Assembly: GCA_038049695.1 (NCBI GenBank)
Contig: CP142453.1
Span: 110,456,501 to 110,520,500, forward strand
Direction: 5' to 3'
Length of the DNA stretch: 64,000 bases
From: Cinnamomum chago
Lineage: Eukaryota; Streptophyta; Magnoliopsida; Laurales; Lauraceae
Below, one piece after another: positions 1 to 21,190 of the stretch. Under the pieces are notes generated by a model. It worked only from the letters and a program-made list of their open reading frames with translations, was not told the DNA's origin and did not search any database. Numbering within the stretch: the stretch's first letter is position 1; every line of letters starts with the position of its first letter. The position numbers and the translations under genes are program-made.

Positions 1-370
1 AAAAGACAGTTGCTTGACATTGAATACTTGATGTTTTTTTAAGCCATATAGCATGTGTGTCATGGGTTTCAACCCTCGAGAAATATTGTTTCAGATTAGG
101 AAAACGAAGTTTTGCCTTTTCAATGAGTCCAATGAGCAATTTTTTTGCATGAAACTGTGGGATTCTGCTTATTTCAAAAGGGTTTGTGTCATTGTCAAAT
201 CTATCAAATATCGCCATCGGATGATACTATTATGAATCAGGTTACTGTTTGGCAATCCTTCACAGAGTGATTGTTGTGTTAGTTGTTTCTCTGTTTAAAA
301 TAAAGTTGGCATTCAGGAAAAAAAAATCATTCACATTTTTGCACACATTGAATGATTTATAAATTTTTGA

Positions 371-850
371 GATTGATATCTCATGAAATTGTAGATTGAT
401 GACTTTTGGGGGGCGTGTGTGTATTATCCCCATCTATAACAGACCTATCATATCAACAGCCTCAATCACCAACTGATGGTCCCACGAGTATCAAGAACTC
501 ATGGAGGGATACAGATTCTGCAGTGCAAGACAGTATAATCGATCATTGTAGAAACCATATTATCAATCTCAAGTTGGCAATGAATTTATAATTTTTGGGT
601 AATTGGGATTGATATCTCATGAAATTGTAGAATGAAGTCCTTTGGTGTGTCTGTATCATCCCATCTATGACAGACCTATCATATCAACAACCTCGGTCAT
701 CAACTGATGGTCCCCACAAGTATGGATCAAGAGCTCATGGAGGGATACAGATTCTGCAGCTCAAGATAATATAATTGAGTATTGTAGAAACGATATTATC
801 AATCTAAATTGAGTCTTGTAGAAACGATATTATCAATCTAGAGTTGGCTA
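371..850. repeat. Tandem duplication, about 236 bp period, two copies
   Basis: Both copies begin with GATTGATATCTCATGAAATT (371 and 607). They share blocks such as a CAACTGATGGTCCC stretch and a TCATGGAGGGATACAGATTC stretch in the same order. The second copy ends with a short internal duplication of a GTAGAAACGATATTATC motif (about 785-835). The copies are diverged by substitutions and small indels. No coding potential is seen. Confidence 0.75.
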
Positions 851-904
851 TCAGATCAGTAATAACCAGCCTAAATATATTTTTGGACAGATCCAGCTTT
901 TTTG

Positions 905-1925
905 TGAAGTGATCTGAACTCTGAAGGGCTTGCTTGGAACACAGGCTTGAACTATGCCCGAGTAATTTAACAAATATTTTTGAAGCAACTGAATTTTCTT
1001 TCCATTTCGTGGTCTATGGTATACCCTATTATCACAATCATTATCAAAGCTTTGTCCCAATTATGTTGGGCCGGCTACATGAATTATGTTTCTCCATTCC
1101 AATCTATCTTGAGCCAAATCCCTAGATAGGTTGAACTTCTTTAGATCTCTCCTTATTACTTCAATCCATGTCCTCTTTGGCCTACCATTTCTCCTTGGTG
1201 AGCCATCAACCTGCATAGAATAATTTTTTCTCAATAGTGTTATTGGCCATTGTTGGAAATGACTAAACCATTTCAAATGATGATGCTACTCTTAAATGCT
1301 CTCGGAAGTGTTCATTTTTTATTCTATCTTTCTTAGTTTTACCACATCTATCTCAACGTTTTCATCTTCACTACACTCATTTTGTGCACATGTTACTTCT
1401 TGATTGGCCTACATTAAGCTCTATAGGTCGTAGTTGGTCTAATTGTGTTGTCTTGTGAAGTTTTCCCTTAAATATTGTTGGTATGTGCCGATTACTAAGC
1501 ACTCCATAAGGAAGTCTCCTCTTCAACCATCCTACTCTTATTCTATGTTAGACATCTTCCCCAATCTCTCCATCCTTACTAATTATCAAGCCAAGGTATT
1601 GGAATGAATCTTTGTGGTATCTCTTGAACTTCAATTCTCACAAGAGTTTTCTCTCTTTGCATGTCCCCACTAAAGTTGCAATGCATTTATTTGGTCTTTG
1701 TAAGACTTAATTTTAAAGCCCTTGATTCTAAAGTCTCCCACCATCTCCTAAGTCTAATATTTCTCGTTCATGCAATTTCTCGATTCATCTACCAACACTA
1801 TATTATCTACAAACAACATACACCAAGGTGCCTCCTCTTGAATATGAGTTGTTAACTCGTCCATAATTTGTGTAAAGAGAGAAGGGCTTAAAGTTGACCC
1901 CTGATGCAAACCTATGGCCACTATG
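905..1925 (-). mobile_element. RTE-type LINE fragment, 3' half of reverse transcriptase
   Basis: Read on the minus strand in several frames, this gives the C-terminal half of a plant RTE-clade reverse transcriptase. From about 1910 downward there is a GLHQGSTLSPSLF-like block, then the catalytic-box region reading FVDNIV where the family has F-A-D-D, then a LKWRLPYGVL-like block. Near 1070-1200 comes the typical C-terminal RPKRTWIEVI...DRLEWRNIIH segment. The fragment ends in the characteristic tail with TTGATAATGATTG-like repeats (about 1020-1050). Several frameshifts and stops, and loss of the second catalytic Asp, mark it as dead. It is 5' truncated, as is usual for LINEs, and sits in an intron of the XRN gene. 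Confidence 0.8.
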
Positions 1926-2909
1926 AACTTAACACAACCCTCCTACTTTATCTGGCAGTAGAAGCTGGCGAAGCCATATCATCGTTATCATCATCTTTAT
2001 TACTCATTATGCTAGTGTGGACTGTATATTTTGCACAATACTGGCAGAATTTAAATACAGTCAGGACTCGTTACAAATGGGAGTTCTTTACCGGCATCTA
2101 AAGTCCTAATCAATTATATATAAGTAGTCTTTCACAAGGAGAACTCAGTAGAAAATTGAGACAGCAAATGCCTACTCGTAATGTTTAACAGATGTTTCTG
2201 AAATTGTAGAATAATAACCGAGATTGTACAATTAAAACTGTGACCATTCTTTTCATGGACCATCTTTCAATTGTCTTTATAAATGCCTACTTGTAGGCCA
2301 CTGATTGACCCATTATGACTCTTTTCATGGATAATTTTAAAGTGTCCCAAGCCCATTAGTTCCATCCATCAGACAGTCTACAGATCCATGGGATCACATG
2401 TGATGAAGCATAAAGCATTCTTTAAACATTTTCTGTCATGCAGTAGCATTAAGTTACCCTAATTTCTGCTTGCATGCTTAGTTGGATTAGTGGATGCATT
2501 TGCATGAATGTTTGTACAGAGCATGCACAGTTGCTATGTGTTTATTTAGGTGGTCCGAGAAAGCATAATTAGGAATGAATTCTTTGGAGCATATTTCCAG
2601 TATGTTACTCATTTGTTGCTGGTAGAAATCCTTTCGCATTTTGGTCTCAATTCCTCTTTCTTGGTTTGGGATGCCATGTCTAGGATCATGATAATAATTA
2701 TATCATTGTTCTCTCATGTAGATCTCAAGGAACAATTTGAACATTTCTATTTTGCCTTTTAGTTTGTGAATGCCACTTATTGTAGAAATCTTGTGCGTGA
2801 TAGTTGTTAAGTTTCACTTATCTCTTTATATACATGTTAAGTGGCCTGCTTTTCAAGCATATTTTTCAAAACTCTAGTTCATGATAACAATTGTGATAAA
2901 CTTTCTCAG

Positions 2910-12399
<9,490 letters not shown>

Positions 12400-12725
12400 A
12401 TACTGTATGGTATTGCTTTAAGCTGTATGTTTCTTGTTAAGGCTGAAATGGCTGTTAATTATTACAATTGGAACACAAAGGAAGAAAAATACATAGTAAG
12501 TCTTTTTTTTCTTATTTTACTGACATGCCTGCAATGCATTGTTTTCTTCTTCCGTTCACAAATACAGATATTTTCTTGCATTTTGCATGACTGATAAGAT
12601 TTGAATTGGACGCGGTATTGGGCTTTTGGGTGAAATGTGTCCCACCAGCTATTTGGTAGCCCCCCTCCCACTGATTATGGATTTGATGTGTACCGGAAAC
12701 CGGCCCCATGGTTAAAGGAATGGTT
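12400..12725 (+). other. Probable 3' UTR and downstream flank of the XRN gene
   Basis: AT-rich sequence follows the TGA at 12397-12399. It has no second conserved frame. The poly(A) site cannot be placed with confidence. It ends where the direct repeat copy A begins. Confidence 0.5.
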
Positions 12726-13520
12726 AAATTAGAATGCACCATAATGTAGTTTGACTGGAGAGGCTGGTGCCAACCTACTACCCTCTTTTTTATGAGCTTT
12801 GGAAATACACCAGTGTCATTTCTGAAAAGATCTTGTTGATATATTCCAATTAATTATAATGAGTCACCAACACTCAAAATAATCATAGAAGATACTGAGT
12901 TGGGTTTCACTCTAAACAAAGGAGCCATGTTGGATTCATCATTTACGATTAACTAATGAAAATACATTGATTTGTTGCTTATGATTGTTTGATGGGTCAT
13001 GATGGTTGCAATAGTCATGAATGGTTAAAAAACCGTTATAGATTAGTTAGTTGTGATTCTATGATGGGCCACAATGCTTGCGATATGATTGAATGGTTGA
13101 GGGAACATGATAGGTAGCCATTCATCAATATCATGTAAAGCTGACAATTCTCATCAATATCTTGAAAAGCTGACAATTCGAACTATAAATGATATGATAA
13201 TGCAAGTTAGGAGTTGGATCATTTTGAGTGTCTCACTCAAACTCCCCCATTGGGAATGTAGGACTCTACAACAAGACTTGCATGTTTTTACCAAAAATAA
13301 AAAGTAAAAACGAGACTTGCATTTTGAATATCTATACCGATCAAAACGACTGTGCTTTCTTTAAATGTACTATCCTCAAATTTTATTCTTAACTAGAATT
13401 AGTCTCATCATAAGATTGAGCACATGACATATTTCATCATATGCTCAATCTTATGGTGGGACCAACTCTTATTGAAGTAAAATTTGAAAATATCTTAATG
13501 ACGGTTAGAGGATTCACTTT
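12726..13520. repeat. Direct repeat copy A flanking the viral block
   Basis: It begins AAATTAGAATGCACCATAAT and ends TTAGAGGATTCACTTT. The same sequence, moderately diverged, recurs as copy B at 23506-23640 plus 30292-31096, on the far side of the viral insertion and interrupted there by a MULE. Similarity stops abruptly at both ends: after CACTTT the copies differ. Copy A lacks the MULE, the extra MULE target duplication and an internal duplication of about 145 bp found in B. The ends are not TG...CA and no tRNA primer site follows, so it does not look like an LTR. It may be a tandem duplication of locus flank or a dispersed repeat. Confidence 0.8.
13376..13487. repeat. Hairpin (MITE-like inverted repeat), arms about 46 bp
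   Basis: The left arm 13376-13422 and right arm 13442-13487 are imperfect reverse complements, with the core ATAAGATTGAGCA pairing with TGCTCAATCTTAT, separated by about 19 bp. The same foldback is present in copy B (about 30952-31063). It could be a small MITE residing in the repeat or a hairpin that could produce small RNAs if transcribed. Confidence 0.7.
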
Positions 13521-13848
13521 TAGAAAATCGAATTTTCAAGATGGTGGCCCCACTATGGAGATCCTCTCCTCTCATTATACCTTAAGTTCCTCCACCATAG
13601 CCTCATGATCTAGCATCATATCCACTTTTAAGCTCCTTAAACCTTTACACGCCGTTCAATCAAACCTGAAAAATAAACCTATGATTAATATACCATCAGA
13701 TTTTAATGATGTTAAATCAAGGGCTAGGACTATTCTATGGAGCTTTTTTTTTTTTTTTTCCTTTTTTTTTTTTTTTTTTTGCATGGTTCTCATCCTTCAA
13801 GAGCCATGGGAATTTTTTTAGTAACAATTTTACCAAAAAGCTTCATAG
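13521..13848. other. Junction between repeat A and virus, with T-rich tract
   Basis: There is no gene. It contains a pyrimidine tract (about 13746-13780, almost pure T) immediately before viral coding sequence begins at about 13849. The sequence between 13521 and 13745 has no counterpart after repeat B and its origin is unknown. Confidence 0.5.
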
Positions 13849-14745
13849 AATGAAATGATGAATGAAATCTTTCACCCTTATAAAAATTTCTCAATTGTTT
13901 ACATTGATGACATTTTAATCTTGTCTCGATCAATAGATGATCACTGGAAACATTTAAAAATTTTCAAATGGATTATAAAGAAAAATGGTTTAGTCCTTTC
14001 TCAAAGAAAAATAAAGCTTCGCCAAACAGAAATACAATTTCTTGGATATAAAATATCAAATAAAACGATAACCCTGTTGAAAGAGTAATCAAATTTGCTG
14101 ACAATTTTCCTGACGAAATAACAGATAAAAAAAAACTACAAAGATTTTTAGGATGTCTAAATTATGTATCTGATTTTTATCGAAACCTCTCTAAAGAAAG
14201 AAATCTTTTACAAAAATGTTTAAAAAATTCAGCAGAACAATGGACTCCTTAACATACAAAAGCAATTCAAAAAATAAAACAAAAAGTAAAATCATTGCCA
14301 TGCCTAAATATTTCAAATCCAGATTTATTTAAAATAATACAAACAGATGCTTCTGAAATAGGATTTGGAGGAATCATACTCCAAAGAAATGCACAATCAA
14401 AGGAACAGATAGTTAGATTCTATTCAGGCACCTGGAATACAACTCAACAAAATTACTCTATAATAAAGAAAGAAGTCCTTGCCATAGTCTCAGCATGCTC
14501 AAATTCCAAAGTGATATTTTGAATAAAAAATTCCTCCTACGAATTGATTGCAAATCAGCAAAAGAACTTTTGGAAAATGTTGTTAAAAATCTTGCATCAA
14601 AACAAATATTTGCTCACTAGCAAGCTTTACTTGCTATTTTTTATTTTGACATTGAATTTATAAAAGGCTCTTCAAATTCTCTTCCCGATTTTCTATCTCG
14701 TGAATTTTTACAGGGTATAAACAAGGTGAGCAAAGATGCATCCAA
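13849..14745 (+). pseudogene. Pararetroviral reverse transcriptase (C-terminal part) and RNase H
   Basis: This fragment of the viral Pol polyprotein starts just before the RT active site. The YIDD box is encoded at 13900-13911. It is followed by the QFLGYKIS-type segment and a DKKKLQRFLGCLNYVSDF-type connection block. The RNase H first catalytic Asp lies in TDASEIGFGG (from 14343), and a SNSLPDFLSREF block is near 14680. The RT fingers and first palm motif are missing at the 5' end. At least three frame changes (near 14088, 14250 and 14515) and several stops break it. The frame is followed directly by a second viral coding region. Confidence 0.85.
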
Positions 14746-14756
14746 GAGGAAAAGGA

Positions 14757-15905
14757 AAAAATCCAGCCATTGATACCATTAATATTCTCTAATAATAAAT
14801 TCAATGCCTTAAATGCCTCTTTCATGCTTCAAGCACCCTATCCTTCTATTCCTCTTAAAAAATCTCAATACATTAAAATCTTTGAATTTGCCCTTTTCTT
14901 TCTTGATGATAAAATACATTCCAACCTTACAATTGATCAAATTCTCTTAAAACTCTACCTAAAAAATTGCCATTTGTCCCCAAAGCCCTTAATATTTCTC
15001 ACAAATACTATGAAGCAATTCTTATTCAGACAAAAAGTACCATCATTACTCATGAAGACAGAGATGGAGAACATGCCTTTTCAAAAATGAAGATTATGCA
15101 TATTCATACTCCCACTGAATGGGCTGACAATTTATTCTCACCAAAATCTATAATCAATCCCAATGGGAGTTTTGGCCTTATGATTATTATGACTGCATGA
15201 ATGCTTGGGAATATACTTTGTTATATCAAAATTCAAAAAGATCTCATTGTTGGTATATTAGCTTTTCTTCTAAATGTAATCAATCCTTGTTGGTTCTGGC
15301 ATAACCGGTGGCTCCATTTTGGCGCACAATCCTGCATACTTTCAGAAGCCTTATTAAGCCATTATCAAACATTTGAATCTCAATCCAGTTTTGAAATTTC
15401 TGAACCTTCATATTCTTTCTTTAAATTTATTACTCCATCTACTATTCCATGGATCCTCCGATTAGAATATGGTAAATCCCAAGAAATGAAGCCAACGTGT
15501 TTTGTTCGTATTTCTTATATTAAATGGTGGGATAAATCTGACATCTCACAATTTCTCAATAAACCTCATCACTCATCTCCTCAACTTGCTCTTATTAAAC
15601 AACCCAATACAGCTAATCCTCAAACCAAGAAGCAAACACCTCTTACTACAATTTTACCAAAAAGCTTCAAAGATGATGTTGTCCATGGTACATCCTCATC
15701 CCCAGCAACTCCAATCAATACTCAGCAGCATATGGATCTTCTCCAAGAAATTTAGCGAATGAAGAATGAAATTCTATTACTAAAAAATCTCATTATGAAT
15801 AAATATGGCAGATTTATTCAAGAAGCATCTTCTTCTCATGGCTCCGTCAAGAATAAAGATGATTCTGATGCAACACTGCCTCCTTCAGGTGCAGCCGATG
15901 AATTC
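14757..15905 (+). pseudogene. Viral downstream ORF of unknown function
   Basis: Coding-like sequence continues after RNase H in three successive frames (14770-14960, 14967-15200, 15201-15755). Visible landmarks are an HTPTEWADNLFSPKS segment, then WFWHNRWLHFGAQ, then STIPWILRLEYG and ISYIKWWDKSD, rich in Trp. A Ser/Pro/Thr-rich linker and a short possible coiled coil (around 15740-15800) follow. Its position after RNase H and before the promoter region fits an accessory ORF of a caulimovirid. No function is inferred. It has two frameshifts and a stop at 15753. Confidence 0.5.
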
Positions 15906-16690
15906 TAAATATGGATCATGCAAGAATTATTTGTCTACATACAAATGTATCTCATGCAAATCTCAATGCGAAATTCGCAATCAAATGCAGCTTGCAGCAT
16001 TAATACAGATGTTTCAAATGCAATTTTCAATGCAGCCCCAGAATCAGCAATACTTTCCCCATGCAGCCATGTGTCCAGCAATAAATCCTTATGTCACCAT
16101 CATCAAGAAAAATTTGCTACAAAGAAGTCATCTTCAACGAATCATGGAAAAATCAATCCTAACCAATAAATGCTATCTCCTCATGTCATTCTCATGCCTT
16201 TATGATGTTATATCCATCTTCGTATCAAGACTTCATAAAGAATTTATATACAAATACATTAACATGTGTAAAGTCAACAAAAGGGGCTCGTGTTTCGGTG
16301 CTCTACCATCCCACCCCAATAAAGCCATGAAACAGCCACAACCTCCTACAGCCAATACAACACAATGACTTCAAAGTCCACAATGCAGCCAGAAGTAGAT
16401 ACAGATCAATGCAGTAATGTCAGAAGCATGCAGCAACTACAATAATGCAGTTCCAGCATGCAGCAAAAACAGTACAAATGACGTATACATCTTATCCCAT
16501 TGCAGATTTCAAATACATTTCAAATGTAATTCAGTATGAATTGTCTATAAATAGGGAATGTAAGCCCATATCTCACAACACAACATACAAAACATAACAA
16601 TCAACAACACTACAATTTGTAAATCTTCCGCTTTCTTCTCTTTCTTTTAATTCAGTCTTAGCGAGAGTCTACTGGTTAGATCCCGCTTTA
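15880..16690 (+). promoter_or_regulatory. Viral intergenic region, copy 1 (promoter and leader)
   Basis: This homologues the region at about 21190-22040 over most of its length. It has numerous ATGCAG-type repeats, a TATAAATA box at 16546-16553, then AACACAACATACAAAACA and a CAACACTACAATTTGTAAAT leader element. It resembles a pararetroviral promoter producing the pregenomic RNA. In this copy the sequence jumps at about 16690-16726 straight into movement-protein coding sequence. The primer site and N-terminal coding part present in copy 2 (about 22036-22915) are therefore missing. Confidence 0.7.
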
Positions 16691-16725
16691 AACACAACAC
16701 TACAATTTCATCAATTATGATAATG

Positions 16726-17506
16726 ATCCCGGTGCACATGGAGCCATCACTCTAGGAATACATACCCAAGGATTTAATATGGACTCAATCACAAAATGTT
16801 GCAATAGTATACCGAATTTTATAAAGCAATGAATACAATAGTCCCTAAAATTGCTTATTCATCACAAATCAAAGGAGTAACCACTTTATTCCTTACAAAT
16901 TTCAGAAATAAAGTCACCACACCAAAAACCATAAACTGGTAAGATGTGAATCTTTCCGAAAAGTGGGAGCTTAAAGAAGCTTAAACAAAAACACTTGTAA
17001 TTAATGAAGATGTTGAATCAATTACAGAACATCCAAATGAAAAAGTAACAATAAATTTTGCCAATACACCAAGATCATACTTTTCATTTACAAAAAGATT
17101 AATCCCTTCAGAAGCTGGATCTTATACATCTCCCTCTTCTACAATTCTCAATAATTCAATTCAGAAGCCACATTCAATTCATCCTACATGCATAGCCTTT
17201 CCTGTTTATTTAGAAGCAAAAGATGAAGACATACAATCGGTCAAATTATCTGAATCTGATTTTGATGCCTCAATAAATACAATCTCTCTAATCCATCAAC
17301 CCAATGAAGAAATAGATGATTTCATAATTGATAAACAATTTCTTCAGCAAGATTTATTAAAACATCCAAAGACAAAATGGGTTTTCACAAAATTCTCTAA
17401 ATTTGAAAGATTTCAAGTAAAAGAATTATGGTATGAACAAATGAATCAAGAATGTAGAAATATTCCTTTCTTTGATTGGCTTTCTTCAAAAATAAATAAA
17501 AAATGA
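16726..17506 (+). pseudogene. Viral movement-protein region, copy 1 (N-terminus deleted)
   Basis: It begins in GAHGAITLGIHTQGF and continues through the region duplicated at 22915-23430, then about 300 bp further than copy 2. Later segments include NEEIDDFIIDKQF and RNIPFFDWLSSK. Frequent stops in all frames show decay. The assignment is by position (before the coat protein, after the leader) and by resemblance to 30K-superfamily caulimovirid movement proteins. Function would have been cell-to-cell transport through plasmodesmata. Confidence 0.6.
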
Positions 17507-19390
17507 ACCATAATGATGACAATTAATAAATCCATACAAACATGGGAAACTAAGAAAGGTAAAGTAGAATCGGTTCATCCCCCTTTAGAAACTATAAAGC
17601 ATAAAGACATGAATGCCACTCCATTTAAAATTATTCTCCCAAATTCAACTTCTAAAATAATTACTGCTGAACATTTATCCCATATAGTTAACAAAATAAT
17701 TTTACAAATCTCTATTTACAAACTATTGGTTCACAGACTCAAAGAATTGAAAAGATTATATCTCAACAAGAATCAAGTTCATCACCTCAATATAAAATAT
17801 CTAGAGATGTTCCATCACTATGCTCGGACTTCATCACAAAATTAACATTAGATAAAAAAACCTTTAAAACTTCATGCTGATTTTAAAAATGAAATTTCTA
17901 TACGAACAGATCCACTTGATAAAGGTAAATCAATAAATGTGGTCGTTGAAGGACCATCAATTCATAATTCTTATGAATCTCATACAGACTATTCTACTGA
18001 TGAATCAGACAATCAAACTATTCCTCAAATTAATCGAATTTTCAATCCCAGAACTCATACATCTAAAACAAAAAATTATCACAGTAGACCCACTCCAATG
18101 AATCTCCAATTTGAAGAAATTCCTGATATAGCAAATTGTAAATATGAAGGTAGTTCACTAGTGAAATGGAACATTGATGGTCTAACTGAATATGGAATTC
18201 TTAATATTCTGAGAAACATGATACTCTATACCAATGCCGGCATGATCTATGGTAATACACAAGCTGAAATCAACAAATCAATTATAATTGGATTTACCGG
18301 CCAACTTCATGGCTGGTGGGAATATTATCTTACATCAATTCAAAAAACTAGTATCCTAAATTCAGTCAAAATAAATGAAGACGGTTAACCTATTCTTAAT
18401 ACCAATGGCCAACAAATTTCCAATGCAGTTGAAACATTAATTCATAATATTTTAATCAATTTTTCTGGAAATGTTAGTGATCAAATAGAAAAATACAGAG
18501 AACAATTAATCAATCTACGATGTCGAACTTTTTCCGATTTCCGATGGTATAAAGATGTCTTTTTATCCCTTGTTTTTCAATTATTCAATTCTAATGAAGA
18601 TTTCTAGTAGGAAAAAATTTATTTCTGGCCTTCCGACTCATTTTGCAGAAAAAGTAAAAAATGTTTTAAGAGAATAAAATAATGGAAGATTCAAATTATG
18701 CCAACTATACATATGGAGATTTAATTCAAAAAAATTCTCGTGTTGGTATGTCTATCTGCAGTGATATGAAAATCAAAGCCGATTTACATAAACAAAAGAA
18801 AATTGGTAAACAAGAATTAGGGGATTTTTGCTATCAATTTGGCTATGAACCCCTACGAAATCCATCTAATCGAACTTATAAAACTCATCATCGTTCTAGA
18901 AAGAAAAGATATAATGAAAAATCTTATAAAAATTATAAGAAAAGAAAATCCAGCTCTACTTCAAAAAATAAAACTAATAAATCTGACATACGTGCTATAA
19001 ATGTGGCAAAGAAGGACATTTTGCAAATAACTGTTTTAAAAAAGATTCAAAAAAGAAAATCAATGAATTAGATTATCATTCTCATAATTCAGAAGATGAT
19101 AAAGATATATGTATATGTTGCGAAAACGACGAAAGTTCTTATGATTCCTCCTCATCCTCTTATTTCTCAATTAATGTTTTAAGTGCTCAAGATGAATTAC
19201 TCCTAGAATTAATAGAAAACATTTCCACTGAAGAAGAAAAGCGAAAATATTATAGAAAAATGCTTGAAGATAAATCCTCTAAAAAATCCTCTAAGAAAAA
19301 TAAAGATTTTCAATCAATTTCAATGAAAGATATTCTCTTAAAAACCAAGCTCTTTAAAACCTTTAACCCTTCAAGATCTTCAAAATGAAG
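17507..19390 (+). pseudogene. Viral coat-protein region with CCHC zinc knuckle
   Basis: The longest open pieces are 17513-17845, 17939-18388 and 18682-19071. A gag/coat core is recognisable as GFTGQLHGWWEYYL near 18290-18330. A basic Lys/Arg-rich stretch follows (about 18880-18985). A zinc knuckle CYKCGKEGHFANNC (CX2CX4HX4C) is encoded at 18993-19034, in a different frame from the preceding basic segment, showing a frameshift. An acidic Asp/Ser-rich tail follows to about 19380. The knuckle would package pregenomic RNA. Confidence 0.75.
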
Positions 19391-20005
19391 TAAATGAAAC
19401 AAAACATGAAATTGCAAAATTAAAAGAAGAAGCAACTAAAGAAATTGCTAAATTAAGAACAAGAATTGAAATCCTTGAATTAGGTAAAGAATTTAATTCA
19501 AACAATCAAGAAGATTCCAATATAGAAAAAGAATTTGATGATGAAATTCAAGAATTCGTAAATTCCATCACTAAATATCATTATCATAAATGGTATACAA
19601 CTGTAACTTTAAAAATCAAAGAATTCAATCTATCTGTTGATTGTTTAATTGACAGCGGAGCAGATGTAAATTGCATAAGAGAATGATTAATTCCAACAAA
19701 ATATCTTGAAAAAATAAAAAACTACACTATTGGCACTGCAAATGGAAAAAAAATATAATTGTCAATTACAAAATTCCAAATGATCATGTTTGTAAAAATG
19801 GAAAATGCATTCAAACTTCCTTTGCTGTGATGAAAGTATTAACAAATGATGTCATCTTAAGAACTCTTAAAAATTCAGCCATTCTCAGTAAATACCAATG
19901 GAATTCATACGTTAATTGATGATAAACCTGTAAAGTTCGAATTCATAGAAAGCCCAAGGGTTGGAAGAACAAATGGAATTAATATTTAATTGCATGCGTC
20001 TTCAT
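19391..20005 (+). pseudogene. Viral coiled-coil and aspartic protease region
   Basis: A Lys/Glu-rich heptad-like stretch (about 19400-19500) precedes a retropepsin-type active site: CLIDSGADVNCI, with the catalytic Asp codon at 19651-19653. A TAIGTA-like flap region (about 19730) and stops follow. In pararetroviruses the protease is continued by RT. Here it ends at about 19990 in stops and is followed by a different ORF rather than RT. Confidence 0.7.
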
Positions 20006-20082
20006 ATTTCAAAATGCGATTTTATTGCATCAATAAAGCTTTTTCATAACTATTTTACTTCCTCTTCCCTAGGGAACCAGTC

Positions 20083-21190
20083 ATGTCTAAGGATAAAGGC
20101 AAACAACCCTTAGAATCTGATAGTCTCTGTTCCTGCTAATGAAGAACTTCTTTTTCAAATTCTTTTTACATCCTTCTATCCAGCACCCTCTGCTGCTTCT
20201 CAAACTCTTATTGATAATATTTGGAGTGCATGCTTTACTGGCCAATACAATTTTCTAATGCGAAAGCACCTCTCTGATTTGTTTAATCATCTCAAATATT
20301 TAGAATCAAAAATTCAAATGCTTGAACAATAATGTGCATCGTCATCTATCCCTCCAATTGAATACAGGAAACAAACCTTGGAAAAGATAGATACCTTTCT
20401 TCCAGACAATTTAGCTGCAAGAATTAGAGCTGAAACTCTATCTTCTCAGATTATGGAACAATTAATCAATCCAGCATCATATCTCAGCTGGGCCACTGGT
20501 TTTCCAAAAATGTTCTTACCACCAGAAGAATTCAATATTTCTTATATTGAACAAGGCCTAGTTCATCGATTTATCCTCGACAAAGACAATTTAACAATCC
20601 ATCGACAGTTGCCTGCAATTGTCAAATATGATCTCAGTTACCTTGGCATCACCAAGCGACACTTGCTCATAACAATCTCTTCTACTGTTGGAGAAAGAGA
20701 TGAATTCATATTTTATCAACCATATCAATTATGGACTATCATGAATTATGAAGATGGCGACTTGTTCTGTCAAAAATATGGCGTGCCTATCAATGACTAT
20801 GAACATCTTCCAAACAGAAATTGGAATCAGGCAAAAAGATTTGAATCTTTAGATGCTGCAGATCTCAGTTATAGCCTGGAGCGTCTACAATTCTACAAAA
20901 TTCAAGCAGATCAAAATCAAAGGTTTATTAATCTCAAAAGACATCTTGAATTTTCCCGCACTTTTAAGGGCCTTTGGAGCGATGGTCGTCACGGTGTATG
21001 CATTGATGAAGATCTTACAAAAGACACATTCGTTTATTATGATCCCTTTAGAGCCGGATTTTTGATGAAATCCTCGAAACATTTCAAGATGTATCGTCTC
21101 TTTAAATCACTGAAAAAACGAAGAGACAGCTTATCAAGTTATTTCAAAGAGAAATTCAATATGGGGTCTGGACCCCTAGTCCTCAAAATC
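20083..21190 (+). pseudogene. Unfamiliar viral ORF in the position expected for RT
   Basis: An ATG at 20083 opens a short frame (MSKDKGKQPLESDS) that stops early. Related coding continues with a stop near 20330, then an open stretch 20378-21412. The likely coding part ends near 21180, where homology to intergenic region 1 begins. The product is rich in aromatic residues and shows no RT, protease or zinc-finger motif. Visible landmarks are SYLSWATGFPKMFLPPEEF, YDLSYLGITKRHLLITIS and an acidic FYQPYQLWTIMNYEDGDLF segment. I do not recognise the family. It has fewer lesions than the neighbouring viral regions, with about 265 uninterrupted codons. Confidence 0.55.

Larger units (their letters stand above)
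1..2909 (+). other. Upstream intron of the XRN gene (3' part)
   Basis: No exon of the downstream exoribonuclease is recognised before the splice acceptor ending at 2909, so this stretch is read as the 3' part of an intron. It contains a local tandem duplication (371-850) and a decayed RTE LINE (905-1925). The remainder is AT-rich with short open frames that show no recognisable family. An undetected short exon cannot be excluded. Confidence 0.5.
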
